Shown: positions 44,750 to 56,722 of the stretch, one piece after another
Layout: each line of letters begins with the position of its first letter
How positions within the stretch are numbered: the stretch's first letter is position 1
Source: Euryodendron excelsum
Lineage: Eukaryota; Streptophyta; Magnoliopsida; Ericales; Pentaphylacaceae
Assembly (NCBI GenBank): GCA_033060915.1
Contig: CM065379.1
Coordinates: 35,821,818 to 35,885,817, forward strand
Direction: 5' to 3'
Length of the DNA: 64,000 bases
Made by a program: the position numbers and the translations under genes
Notes under the pieces: model-generated
What the model was told of the DNA's origin: nothing
The model's input: only the letters and a program-made list of their open reading frames with translations
Databases searched by the model: none

Positions 44750-45380
44750 CTAATAATCTGCTGCTGACTTATAGCTCTCTTCTATTTTTTTCACTACCAA
44801 CTTGCTGAAATTCCTTCTTGTCTGTATAAATTCTACAACCTGTGGAAATAACCAAATCAGAATAGCATAGTGCAAAGATGAAATTTTTCACTGCCTAATG
44901 AACTTGCTGAGTTTCTGGATATTGCTTTCAATGGCCAAGAAACTATATATATATATATATAGTTCATATTTGGAGAGGTATGCAATTGTGCATCCTTCAT
45001 ATATCTCACCTTTGAAGTAATCCACTGTTCTAAACCATTTTTGTATATCCTGTGAAGCTGCATTGAGTAGTCATCAGAGCACTTTTGAGTGCACTTATAT
45101 TGAACAAAGGTACTGCAACCGTCACATAGAACCCTATCCATTTTAAGGAATTTTAAGTAGACTCAAACTAGATCAATAATTTTGCCAAAAGTTCTTTGTT
45201 TTCTCTTTTTAAAACCATACCTATGTATTTGTTTAAATTCTTCAGTGCTAAACCGGGTCTCAGGCGGATCATCTAGATCCAGATTCATCTTCAACTTTGT
45301 AATTTCGGCTTCTACCATTAGCTTTTTTTCTAACTCCACGAAATCTCCCATCTTACAATCAGAAAAGTTTTTCTCAATAT
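44750..45380 (-). pseudogene. CUL1-like N-terminal fragment (copy B)
   Basis: Three minus-strand segments join in frame. Exon 45380-45221 has ATG at 45351-45349 (MGDFVELEKKLMVEAEITKL ... STEEFKQIH) and donor GTATGG; exon 45112-45010 has acceptor TTGCAG (TFVQYKCTQKCSDDYSMQLH ... WITSK) and donor GTGAG; exon 44839-44750 has acceptor CCACAG (VVEFIQTRRNFSKLVVKK ... SAADY, TAG). Phases fit: 131 nt, then 103 nt, then phase 0. The CTQK-x-x-x-DYS-x-QL stretch matches plant CUL1, and the last exon aligns with the VLPSLQ exon of copy A. The predicted product is 107 residues, only the first cullin repeat. The TAG falls where CUL1-like proteins have an aromatic residue, so it may be a nonsense mutation. 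Confidence 0.72.
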
Positions 45381-46489
45381 CTGGACAAGAATAAATAAAT
45401 ATTGAGAACAAATACATGAAAAATATGCATTAAATACATCTTCACCTAGCTAGCTATCAAGTTTTTTAAGAACTTCCTTCACATGAAAAAATATGTATGT
45501 TTAAAACCTAAAGAAGAACCATTACGATTTGAAGATTAGGGGAATTCAAAGAAAAAATAGTAATAAAAAGGGGCCAATTAGAAAGTAAGAATCTTTTCCT
45601 ATGACAATAAACTATAAGCAGGAAGTAGTAAATTTAAGCAATATTCTGTGTTGTCTGTGTATAAACATTGGATTATATATATTAGCAAACGCTTAACCCA
45701 AACAACAAGGTTCAAACTAAATTATATGTTTGTATATATATGCTAGAAGGGTGCCCCACTACGTGGGTGAGATTCGTTTGTGCGAATGTTGAGGAAAAAT
45801 AGAAGTTAAATCTCAATTAGTACTTTACTGTTTTATCTTTGTAAGTCAGATAATATGAGTACACCATTAGTAATTTGTTAAACTTTTTAGGATGGTTTTG
45901 AAAACTTAAATAACGTTCCACATCCTCACCAAACTTAGGTGTTAGTTTTTTATAATAGTATAAATATATACAACTTGAAGAGAATATTAGCAACAACAAA
46001 AAAAAATGTTGAGAGTTTCTTTTTTTTAATTAAACTTGGGCAGTAAAATCCCATAAATTTGTTTCTCGCAACAAGTATTGCTTAAGGGGAAAAATAATAA
46101 TCTGAAATACACTAAAGCAAAAAATATACAAGGAAAGAAGCAGAGAATTGTTCATAGTAGAGTGCTTAAACTTAAAAAGTATGCTATTCGCATGCATATC
46201 AATTCTAAAATTTGCACTATCAAGAAGATTATTAGACCAATATACCCTAAGAAGAGAAACAAACTAAATAACCCAAAACAATAAAAATGGAGGATCGAAA
46301 GTTTGAGTAAACCCAGCATCAAAACTAGTTGCTGGAGAGAGAACCATACCTTTACTCACCGGACCTCTCTCTCTATGTTTTGTGGGATAGTGCTTGAGCT
46401 GTAAGTCTTTGTGAATATATATATATATATATGTATATGTGTGTGTGTGTAGATGTGGTGTATATAGATAGGGGCTAATCCCGCATACA
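45381..46489. other. Intergenic DNA upstream of copy B
   Basis: No supported gene. (AT)n/(GT)n microsatellite at about 46417-46452. Confidence 0.5.
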
Positions 46490-46900
46490 ATGAGTTCCAA
46501 ACTCAATTCCGTCTCTTTAATATCTAGTCTAGTATTTGTAGAAGAATTAGGTTTACACCATATTTATATTGAAGGAAACTCTCTGTTCATTACAAATGCT
46601 ATTAATTGTGAAGAGGATGATTCATTTAGGGCACTTGACTACTTATATTCAAAAAAAGTTGAAAGCGTTTCGATCTAGTAGGACAACTCATGTGTTTCAA
46701 AAAGATAACAAAGTGACTTATTATCTTGCAAAATTGGCTCTACAACTACAACAATTAACAGTTTGAATAGAGGAGGTTCCAACCTCCATTGCTCTAGTGG
46801 CCACCGCAGATCTGTAACCTTTTTTATTTTGAGATGCTTTTGTTATTTGATATAATTTTGTTTTGTTTGTCTTGGATATGTATCCAAACATAAAAAAATA
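46490..46900 (+). mobile_element. LINE 3' fragment with RNase H-like domain
   Basis: Two overlapping frames carry LGLHHIYIEGNSLFITNAIN, then THVFQKDNKVTYYLAKLALQ. This is the C-terminal RNase H-like (RVT_3) domain of plant LINEs and related proteins. An A-rich tail (ATAAAAAAATAAAAAAAC) follows at about 46890. A frameshift separates the halves. Confidence 0.7.
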
Positions 46901-48180
46901 AAAAAACTGTTCCCTAGTTCAACAAATCCAAAGTCGACTCGAAGACAAGAAAGTTTAAGCAATTAAATTTATTTCATAAACCACTATTGTAACAGATAAT
47001 ACCATGTGAAGTTACTGAATTGTCCTCATAAAAGGGAATCTTTTCTTTTCTTTTCTTTTCAAATTTTTTTCTTATGAGCAGAGCCATGTTACAATTGAAT
47101 TCCTTTACGTAGACTCCAATTTAAAAAAAAAAGGACCAAATTAGCCCAATTGCCACATAATTAGTTTAAGTTTTGGGCCATGTGTGACCCAAGGTAAAAG
47201 CCCAAAATTGTGGGTCTTATCCAACAGAAATTGCTTATGACATGTGTAGGATTTGTGTGGTGAATCTGGCCCAAAAATAAAAAAAAACCAAGGCCATATT
47301 CAATCTGATCAAAGCCCAAAGTTGAGTACATCATTTGGTTGGGCAATAATTGACTATCGTACCCATAATGAATAAAATGTTCTTGTTCAAAAATTGAGGA
47401 TAAAATAGTAATTTTATGCATTAAAAGAATCCATCCAAAAGTTTATTCTCTTCTCCCTCTTTTTGTCTCTCCTCTCCTCATCCCACGTTTAAATGGATCA
47501 GTCTTGATGGGCCCAAGAGGAAAGGATCCTCACTCCTCCGCCTTCTAGGAATGAAAGCGCCAGCATTGAGTAGGCCGGGCGGAGTTCAGTCAAGCTTACA
47601 CTTTAAAATGTTTTTTTTTTTTTTTTTATGTGGTCTTAAATTAAATTTCAAACTCATTCAAAAAAATTTTGATGTCCAAGTCCGCTTATTTAACTCGAAA
47701 ACTTTGAATAAAAAGTTTGTCACAAATTAAACATGAACAATGTATTATTTAAGGTGATTTGTGTGCCTTTTTTATTTATTAAAAATCAAGTGTAAAAATT
47801 TTGTATTTACTTATTTAATAGATATTTTTCTCCAAAATCAAAGTTAAATAACATAAAAATCTAAATATATAAAACATATTACATTGCGTAAATACATTAC
47901 TGAACAAATATTCCATGTAAGGACCGTATTTTAAATAAAGTTTTCAAGTCCACCCATTAATGTAGTAGAATCTCAAAAATTCACGTCTTATAAATTATAA
48001 TTGGGCTTAGCAGGCTATTGAACCCATGGCGATCCCTACACACCCAAGTCATCCCTACACACCCATAAGTTATAGATCATGGAACCAAATTCCAGGCCCG
48101 TAAAGCCGAGTTTGTCACATACCTTCGGCTTGATTGTTAGTGCCAGCTTTGTTGTTAAAAATGAAAACACTTATTACAAA
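46901..48180. other. Intergenic DNA
   Basis: AT-rich with poly-A/T runs (e.g. T-run at about 47613-47629). No supported gene. Confidence 0.5.
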
Positions 48181-48555
48181 TAGAGATGTCAATTTGACTT
48201 GAAAAACTCAAAACCCGCTTCATTGTGTCCCTAATAGAATGAACTTGGGATAGAATAAATAGGGGACAGGTTAATACCTTAAATACTCCTATTATATTCT
48301 TTCTTTGTTTTATATTATGTTTATGTTTCTATAATTTGTATTATTTTTATTTTTGTAAAATATTGTTTATTTTGAGATTTTATGCAAGCTTAACTTGAAT
48401 CTGATTAACTTAAGTGAGACAGGGATATGGTAAAAAGCTTCAACCCTTCACGGGTTTGGAGCAAGGTATGAAATGGACTTTTTCTATCAGGGGAGGGATA
48501 GGATTTAGTTTAACCCATCCTAAACTTGCACCAGACCCACCCGTTAACATCCCTA
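48181..48555. mobile_element. hAT-type MITE (375 bp)
   Basis: Starts TAGAGATGTCAA and ends TTAACATCCCTA (inverted, one or two mismatches). Flanks are ATTACAAA (48173-48180) and ATTATAAA (48556-48563), an 8-bp duplication with one transition. No ORF. Confidence 0.82.
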
Positions 48556-48949
48556 ATTATAAATTTTCAAAAGACCTATAGTTTAATGAATTAAATCGTC
48601 AACCACAAGTTAGAAGAAAGCAACCAAGCAATTTAAATTACCTATCATTTGTGTCCAAATTGTGATACACAATATCTTATTTTAAATAATCCTTGGTTAC
48701 AGACGTGAGCTAAAGTTTTAATTTAATTTTAGATCGAGCTTAACAACATTTTTTAAACTTGAGGAAGAAAAAAGAAAAGATAAAAAAAGATTTTACATTT
48801 TCTTCACCTCCCTCTAAGCAAGAAACCAAACACAAAAAGGGAGGAAAATAATTATTTTCCAAACTAAATTTCCAAACAAGCTGGGTCGGGACCATTTTTC
48901 ATTTTATGTTTCTGGTGTAGGACCGACCCATGTCCGCCGTCCCCTCGCC

Positions 48950-51900
48950 CCTCTTCTATCCTCCCCAACCGAACGTGGTGTAAAACGTCATAGCTTGATA
49001 CAAGTACCAGTGGAAGTGGAAGTGGAAGCAGCAACAGCAGAAAGAAAGAAAGAAAGAAGCTTCCATCTTTCATGGCGTGTTTAGTCTTCTCCTTCAGCTT
49101 CTCAATGCGTTTCTGTGCTTCCCAAACCCTAGACAAGGTAAAGCTGACGGCTCTCTTCCCTCCGAAACTCCAAACTTTCCCCTGTTTGCCCCAAAAAATG
49201 CGAAGCAAGAAAATAGAGAGCTCAAAAATTCAGAGAAAATTCATATACATTATGCTAACCCACCTACGAAGGCACGGTGGAATATTTGTTTCTCTGTCTT
49301 TCCAATTACTATCAGTTTTGATCATAATCATCCGTTTGGTTGCCAGGAAAACAAAGGAAAGCTTAGAAAACTAAAGTACTTGTACTGCTTTTATATATTA
49401 TCTGTTGTTTTGGTTTCTGAAGTGGTAGATAATGCTATTTCAATGTGAGTAGTAGTGATTATTAAGCTTTATTGCACATTTTCTTCAATTCTCTTGGTCT
49501 TCCTTCCTTGTAAAATAACAAAACCTAAGATTTCAAGTTCTATTTATTTATTTTCTTACGTTTTTACTGCTACTAGGAAGACCACAAAAGAAAAGCATAC
49601 ATGGAGAAAATTGATGGCATTCCTCTTTGATTTCAGTAGAATTCTTTCACTCTGCTATTATGAAATGTGTTTAATTTTTTCAGTAAGCTGTATTTGTAAA
49701 TTTATGATAATTGGAGTAGTATTGGCCAAGCCATTGTAGACTAATGTAATTGTAATGGCATCAAGTTTTGCACACTGTCTTGCTCAACCCTGACCAGGTT
49801 TCTATGACTTGGTGTTTACTCAGACAAAAATTGAATAGGGACAAGGTTCCTGAATTGAATTGGGGTAGTGCTTGGCAGAAAGTCTTGGCTTGATATTCAA
49901 GATTTGATGAATTTGGTCATTTAATATATCTTATCCATTAAAGATCAGAATATTATAATTCGGACAACATTCAAAACTTTTCAGATGTACATTTTTGAGG
50001 TTTGTGAGTTCGAGGCTGTCCTATGTTGGCTAAATGTTTGGAGAGTTTTGTAAAAGCATGACTTTAGGTATAAAAGATCAATGTGGGAATCAATGAAAGA
50101 TGACTTTGGTTCAGTGGCTTACAGATCTAGCACCAGTGGAACATGTTTTAGTAGTGTTGGACAGAGTCACGATCTAGGGATCATGCAGCACATTTTCCCT
50201 GTACTCCCTCCAATCCTGCATTTGATTGGAGAATCTATAGTAGATAGGACACGTAAAGATATCTTGATGGGCTGACCATTTGCTGGTGTAAAACTGCAAT
50301 TTATTTCTTAATTGCCCATGCTCACTAATACTTGACCAGCTGATTTCATCTTCGTGTTTTGTGTCAAGAAAAATTTATTGGTTATTGTTATTGTTGTCAT
50401 CATTATCATCATTTACATATTGTTCTTGTTCCTACTGTGATGATCAAATGGAGGAAAGAAAGAGGCTGAGAAGAGAATGCCATTTAAATTATTTAACATT
50501 CTTTTAAGTAAAATGAGGCAGTTGTGGTTGTTGTCATTTGTATATTAAGTAGAAACCTTCGATTTAATGAAAGCTGTCTTAGCCTGGTAAAGATTTCTCA
50601 TGTGTTTATTTCGTGTAAGCTAAATTAGTAACAGTGCAAAAGTCATCACTAGACTATATTAAATAGGTATGCCATATGCATATGGGTTTGCGTGTGAGAA
50701 TTGGCTTTTAGTTTGATGTATTGGATTTAGAAAACAAGGATTTTAGAACTCAGATGAATTATTGACTTTCTGTTTCATATGGCAACATCTTTCCTTCAAA
50801 CAGCTTATAAAAAGCTATCTTTGGGGATGAAAAAATAAAGAAATTCAGGGGACATTGTCTATGCCTGAAACCATACTTGCACTCAAGCCATTTGGTTTGC
50901 TGTGGGTTTATCTTGTTAATGTAACATCAGTTCTCTCTCTTTTCATGCTAGCCATCTAATTAATTAGGTTGTTAGAGTTGATTTGTGGCTCACTGACATC
51001 CCCAGTGGCTAGCTAAGTCTGCCTAAGTCAATGTTTATATCTCTTCTCAGTGTCCAGATGCAACTTATGAAGATAAAGAATTTAACTAAATGCGATGTTT
51101 GCTTGAATGACTGCATAAATGTTTAATTGGAGTGTATGGTACTATGGGTGTACGCCTCCTAGTAACTAACCACTGCCTAGAAAAGAAACAATCTTTTGTT
51201 TTTGGGTGGATATCTTCTATACTTAAGTTTGATGGACTTGCCTTCAGGAAATTCATTTAGGGAGATCAGCTCTTGGAAGGCTTTCAAGACCAGCAATCAG
51301 GAAAACAAGTAAAATAGGTACTTTTTTAAATTTTACTTGAATTACTACTACCTTTGATGTTACCCCTTAAATTGGCACCTAAGTAACTTATCTAAAATTT
51401 CTATGTGTTCTAAAGAAACAAATACAAGATTCAAGTTTGTGTTAAGTTGCTCAGGAAGTCGAGTTGAAACTTTGAAAATAGACTTTTGGACTTTAAAACT
51501 ATGACTTGCAGATGGAAGTTTCGCTTGTTCACCAGAAAACAATGCTTGCAGTTAGAAGGTTTACTTATATACCAAACCCCCATCTCTACCCCCAACAAGA
51601 GTTTTTTTCTTTTAAATCATCTGTGTGGTCAAAAGATCGTCCAAGTTCCAAAATGGCTCTAGATCAAAATTGCCTTTGGATGTATCATATATAAGGCTGG
51701 GACTTTGTTAATAAGCCTGAACTTGCTTGTTTCTCTGCTCGTCCTTTTAGGATTTCCATCTAAGTACATCGAGAAACAAGATCCTCATTGATTTGAAAAT
51801 TGATTAAATTTGAGACATGGAGAGATCGAGGCGGTAAAGGAACATCTGAACAACCTTTGGAAATGATAATTGCAATTTTCCTATCTTTCCTTATTTCTTT

Positions 51901-52000
51901 CTTTTTCTCCTTTGTTTTCGCAGTATTGATGGCACAAATTTTTGGGGGTGAAGACATTACAAACAATAAAGGGGATCATCCTGAAAAATATTTGGGATGA
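48950..52000 (+). other. Possible unrecognised transcription unit
   Basis: GC-richer DNA at 48900-49030 gives way to ATG 49072 with a 22-codon open exon (MACLVFSFSFSMRFCASQTL DK) ending at a donor GTAAAG (49138). An acceptor-flanked segment at about 51248-51316 (EIHLGRSALGRLSRPAIRKT SKI) would continue in phase. Further 3', 51815-51997 encodes a hydrophobic helix (IIAIFLSFLISFFFSFVFAV) followed by a polar tail. I do not recognise the product and cannot prove the exons belong together. Confidence 0.25.
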
Positions 52001-52921
52001 AATGGGTAGAGTTCATAGTTAGAATAATAATGGCAAATGCCACTGATTTCACTGGTGATATTGCTCTTTATACCAGTCAAGTTCATTTTTCATTCATACA
52101 AGACAAAGTGTTTAAATGCCATGACATATGCGATAAAATAACTTCATTTTCATGTGACATCTAAAGATTCCCTTGTATATGCACGTCCTTACCAAGCTAA
52201 AAATTTGAATTATGTTGCAGCAATCAAGCTTCTTGCTCTCAACAGCTCAAACAGAGGCATGTCTCATGTAGATAGGAGCTGTAATCACCATATTATGAAA
52301 CTCTACAGACCTTTTTGTGGATCGATTTCTCGTCATTCTAATGTATGTTTTGGTAGTCATACTGTAATATCAGGTTTTTGGGTGGGACCAGATGTTGAAG
52401 ATGGTCGGGGTTTTGTAGAAGCTTTTGTAAACCAAATAGTTTGATTATTCATTGTTCTTGAATTATTTTGCTTGACTTCCTTGCTTTTTTAGACGGTTTC
52501 AAGTAAGGTACCTTTAGAGAGTATTCTTATATCAGCATAGAAGTATCATAATTGAAATCTTGAAAATGCTTGATAAGCATCTCTAGAAACCCTAGGCAAC
52601 ATTTGTTTTGTGGGATGGGACAAAGGTCAGATGGTAATTTTTTAAATTTGGCCTCCAATCCTAAATTCTCGTATTACTAATTCCCCTCACCTCGATAATT
52701 TTTTTTTGTTTTGTTTTGATAAGTCGTTGCTCGTGATAAGTTAATCCCATTTATACGGGATAAAAAAAAACACTCTCTAAATTGCTTATTGGGAAACACT
52801 TTTGCACAACTAGGTGCGGAATAAGGCTGGACATGGGCTAATCCAGCAGCACTAGGCCTTATCCTTGAAACAAGTGCCGCATACAAGCATTTGCCTTCTT
52901 ATTGATCCTAGTTAAAGATAC
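52001..52921. other. Intergenic DNA
   Basis: Short ORF at 52154-52444 has no recognised features. No supported gene. Confidence 0.4.
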
Positions 52922-54698
52922 TGTTGGCCCAAGTAGGCAACCCAAGAGGGGGGGTGAATTGGGTTTTATAGAATTTATATAAAAAATAGCAACTAAAAAT
53001 CGTTTATGTATTTTAGTAACAAATAATCAAAGTATATATATCAAGCAAATGAAGTGTACATTAATACAAGTATTTGCAAGCATGTATAGTGAGCAAGTAA
53101 GCAAAACAGAGACAGAAGAGAAGTGCACCAGAGAGGTTCGGCCAACCTTGCCTACGTCCTCTCTTTTTCGATCCTTTCGAAGGAATTTCACTATGCAATA
53201 CTCCTTACACAGTTGCTGGTTGTGCCACGAGTGCCCAGCTCACTCTTACAAAAGCTCCTTCCCAAACTTTCAAAACCCAAGAGATTTTGTCCAAGATTCT
53301 CTCAAACTTACAAGTGTTTTTCCCAAGAACACTCAAAATTACAAGGTTAGAAACCCACCCAAATGAGAATGAATAAAGATTATACAAAGAGTAACTCTCC
53401 TAGTGAGTATATGAACGAATACAACTCAATGCATAACTTTAAACACTCAGCAAAAGTATGTGGCAGTGAGGTACAGGTGATTTTCAGCTTCAAGCACTTG
53501 ATATGAATGGTATGATTGCTCTTCTCTACTTGTTTGAAGCTGTATGTATATCATATATATAGGTATGGATCGATTCTAGCCGTTGGAGAAGTATGGGAGA
53601 AGATTTGGTTGCATTTTTGCCCATACCGTCTGTCAGAAAACTAGCCGTTACGGTCTAGGGGTCGACTCTTTTTACAATGAGTCGACTCTTTTTGCATTTC
53701 AGCAGATTTTTTAAGTCACTGTCTAAATGAGTCGACTCTTTTGTCCCAGGAGTCGACTCTTTTAAGCTGTCTGCAGAATTTTTATTCTCTGTTGCAATGA
53801 GTCGACTCTTTTTGGCCAGGGGTCGACTCTTTTGAGTCTCCAGCACAAATCCAAGGCTCTGTTCGAATGAGTCGACTCTTTTTGCTTGAGGGGTCGACTC
53901 TTTTTACAAAAACTCATATCTTTGCAACTTTTCTTCATTCTTTTCCAAAGCTTCCAATCTCTTCAAGGATCATCTAAATAGGCTTTTTAAAGCTTGCAAG
54001 CACTTCTTCAAGATTAGATGACTCCAATAACATCTTCAATCCATTTAAGGTGAATTTTCTTCATTTTCATCATTTGTAGAACTCTTCCATCATCATAGCT
54101 TCATCCATTGATTCAAGTCTTCTTCAAGATCTTCAAGAGAGCTTCCATGACTTAGAATCTTCATTACTTCAATCAATATGGCTTCTCCATGGATTTCAAC
54201 AACTCTTCCAAGAAAGCTTTCCAAGTCTTGTAATTCCTTCCATGTATTCAAGACATCTTCAAATCTTTCAAGAAAGCTTTTATGTTTTTGAGTTGGTCTC
54301 TTCTTTTTCCATTCTTGCAAGATATCTTCAAGTCCTTAAAGTCTTCAATCTTTTAAATCAAGACTTTGATCATTTTCATTCTTCTTCTTTGATATCCATC
54401 ATCTTCATTCTCTTATAAAATCACCATTGTTGAATATGCCATTCTTTCATGCTTATCAATCTTCAATCTAGGATTTTCATCAACTTGAGATTTCTTTTTC
54501 TTCTTATAATATCAACTTTGTAGAATACATCACTTCATCATGCTTTTCATTCTTTATTCAAATCTTTGCATCATAAATCCTCTATTATGATAAGCTTCAA
54601 GTCAAGATCTAATTAATAATTCATCTACACACTAAGTAGAATTATTAGATCATTTAACCATGTTTTGTTATCATCAAAATCAAGGCATTGACTCAACA
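52922..54698 (+). mobile_element. Copia-type solo LTR (SIRE-like)
   Basis: 1777 bp, TGTTGGCCCAAGTAGGCAAC ... GGCATTGACTCAACA. Flanks GATAC (52917-52921) and GATAG (54699-54703) match at four of five positions. The start (CCAAGAGGGGGGGTGAATTGG) and end (TTGTTATCATCAAAATCAAG) are as in LTRs of SIRE-like copia elements. A TATA-like CATATATATAGG lies at about 53552-53563. No internal region is present. CTTCAAGATCTTCAAG-type repetition fills 54060-54360; ORFs there are chance products. Confidence 0.8.
53657..53905 (+). promoter_or_regulatory. GAGTCGACTC palindrome array in the copia solo LTR
   Basis: GAGTCGACTC (10-bp palindrome) alternates with GGGTCGACTC or GGAGTCGACTC, usually followed by TTTTT. 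There are eight copies in pairs about 30 bp apart, with ~70 bp between pairs. It lies just downstream of the TATA-like box. Confidence 0.88.
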
Positions 54699-55615
54699 GA
54701 TAGAAAGGACAATAAGAAGGTTGAAGAGACATGGGGTAAACATAGTGAGAAAGGTCATGATTGCCAACGGGATTGGTTGAGTTGGTATGAATTGGATACT
54801 TTTCTTACAAGGTTCAAGTGTGACTCTCGCTGTCAACAGTCTTTCTTGGTAAGCAATTTGTAAGTACCCTTGTAAGCTCTTGTTAAGGCTGGTCGCTTAG
54901 GAACATGCCATGGCCTTGGAATGAGATAACATCTTCTCTCTCTAAATTTTTATGTTCTTAAAAAAAAAAAACAAAAAAAGAAAGGTCATGATTACTTTTA
55001 TTTGTCAAAATTCCCATGCAACAAGCTTCAAATACCCGGAATTAGTGCTTCTTGAGGCAGTTGAGTTTTTTTTTTTTTTTAATCAAAATTAAGAACTCAA
55101 ACACATTAAGCCAAATCACAACTATAGTCCGGGTAAAGAGCCAAACCCCATCAACTCCTAGGGAGCCAGTTGAGTTTGAGGGAATCTGCTCCCCTCAAGA
55201 CTTTAGCATTCATAATCTTTTAGACTCTTCTAATTGTGCCACATGTAGATAGTTTGCCTAAGCTAACGGTTGCATAATTTATCTAACCATTTGCAACACA
55301 AACAAAGATAAATAAATAGTTTTATCCAATAATTAAAAATTTTAAAATAATGGGACCCGCCCAATCTTTTCCATTTGAGAAAATTTTAGGTTTCCCTCTC
55401 AATTACAAACACGTAAAATTTTGTTCTAATGAAATTAATTTGTTCACGTTTCCTCTCGACTATTTTTTTCTAAAATTTGTTTGAGTTTTCAACTGAAGGC
55501 GTTGAAGTCCACCATTGGAGTTTCTGACTTCCAGTGAGTATCTGTTGCTGGATGAAGCTATAAGAAATTTTCACCAGGAGAACTACATGTTTCCATTAGA
55601 TAAAACCTCTACAGG
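54699..55615. other. Intergenic DNA with A-tail and T-run
   Basis: An A-rich tail at about 54960-54980 and a T-run at about 55067-55080 may mark ends of old retroposons. No supported gene. Confidence 0.4.
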
Positions 55616-55975
55616 GTGAAGAGGTGTTGCCGAAAATCGAAATCTTCTTTCGTGTTTGAATGTATGAGTGCAGATAAAAACGCCGGTGGAACAACAGACT
55701 TGCCATCCTCCTTTCTTTGGGATATTCAAAAGAACAATGAAAAGAAGAAAACAGAGGAAATTTTCAATGTTTATGTATTGATTTGGAGGTTGAATCTTTG
55801 GGATATTCAAAAGAAGAACAATGAAAAGAAGAAAATAGAGGAAATTTTCAATGTTTATGTATTGATTTGGAGCTTGAATCTTTGGGATATTCAAAAGAAC
55901 AATGAAAAGAAGAAAACAAACGAAAATTTGAATGTTTATGTATTGATTTGGAGGTTGAATCGAAAGACGTTTTGA
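55616..55975 (+). CDS. 119-codon ORF with three 27/28-residue repeats, product unknown
   Basis: After MKRCCRKSKSSFVFECMSAD come three copies of a unit starting WDIQK at 55718, 55799 and 55883, with periods of 81 and 84 bp. Both are multiples of three, so the frame is kept. Each unit has a Lys/Glu-rich half (NNEKKKTEEI) and a hydrophobic half (FNVYVLIWRLNL). The antisense frame is also open across the repeats, so coding on either strand is unproven. Confidence 0.35.
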   Translation: MKRCCRKSKSSFVFECMSADKNAGGTTDLPSSFLWDIQKNNEKKKTEEIFNVYVLIWRLNLWDIQKKNNEKKKIEEIFNVYVLIWSLNLWDIQKNNEKKKTNENLNVYVLIWRLNRKTF

Positions 55976-56490
55976 ATCATCAATATCTGTCTCAAAGAAG
56001 TTGTGGGTGGTTCATAGCAGTGTAATACATGAATTCTTCTAAACAACTGAATTAACAAAATTACAGGACTTAATTTTCTCTTAAAGCAATTCATCCAATC
56101 AAACTACTATAAGTAAACAAAAACTGTCAGATACAGTAACTCCTAGGTGACCCCTGAATTCTAAAATGGCTTCCTTTAGTCTGATGATAATTTTTCAAAC
56201 CAATATCATTTTCTTGCATGTTTATGTGAGAATAGTTGGAAGTTTGTTACCTAGTAGTAGGAAACAAGACTAGGAGACGTCTTTGCATGCATTTGCCTCC
56301 CTTTTGGGTCTATGTAAAAGCTTTGTTCACTTTGATTGAAAAACAACAATCTTTGTTGAACAGGTTAGTGTGAAATGATATTTTTAAGAATCATATTTTC
56401 TTGGCAATGTTTTGGGATTAGATGTTAAAGGGTGATAGTCTCAAGTCTTGGGTGAAATTTTGAACAACAAATCTCATTCTTTGGGAAATT
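55976..56490. other. Intergenic DNA
   Basis: No gene or repeat is seen. Confidence 0.4.
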
Positions 56491-56722
56491 ACAGGCTGTT
56501 GGAACTTGGGAGAGGGAAGGGAAAGGAGAGGAAAGAGAAATGAAGAAAAAGGGAAGGAAAAAATGAGGAAAATTTTGAAATCAATCTCTCTCTCTCTCTT
56601 TCTGTCTCTTCTTTCCCTTCACTTTCATTTCATCTTTTTTGCAAAACCAAAAAGGCAAAAAGATAGCAAACAGTATTTTTCTTTCCCTTCCCTTCTTTTC
56701 CCCAAGTTTCAAACAGGCCGTT
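56491..56722. mobile_element. Short MITE-like inverted-repeat element
   Basis: ACAGGCTGTTGGAACTTGGG at the left is mirrored by CCCAAGTTTCAAACAGGCC at the right. The inside is purine-rich then pyrimidine-rich (GGGAAGGGAAAGGAGAGG ... CTTTCCCTTCCCTTC), so the element could fold into a long hairpin. A target duplication is not clear. Confidence 0.55.

Noticed and set aside
49072..49448. Overlapping plus-strand ORFs of 100 and 123 codons
   Set aside because: They run through an apparent donor site (49138) and have no recognised domain; only the first 22 codons are kept as a possible exon.
54093..54320. Minus-strand ORF with Glu/Leu-rich sequence
   Set aside because: Lies wholly inside the copia solo LTR and reflects CTTCAAGA-type repetition.
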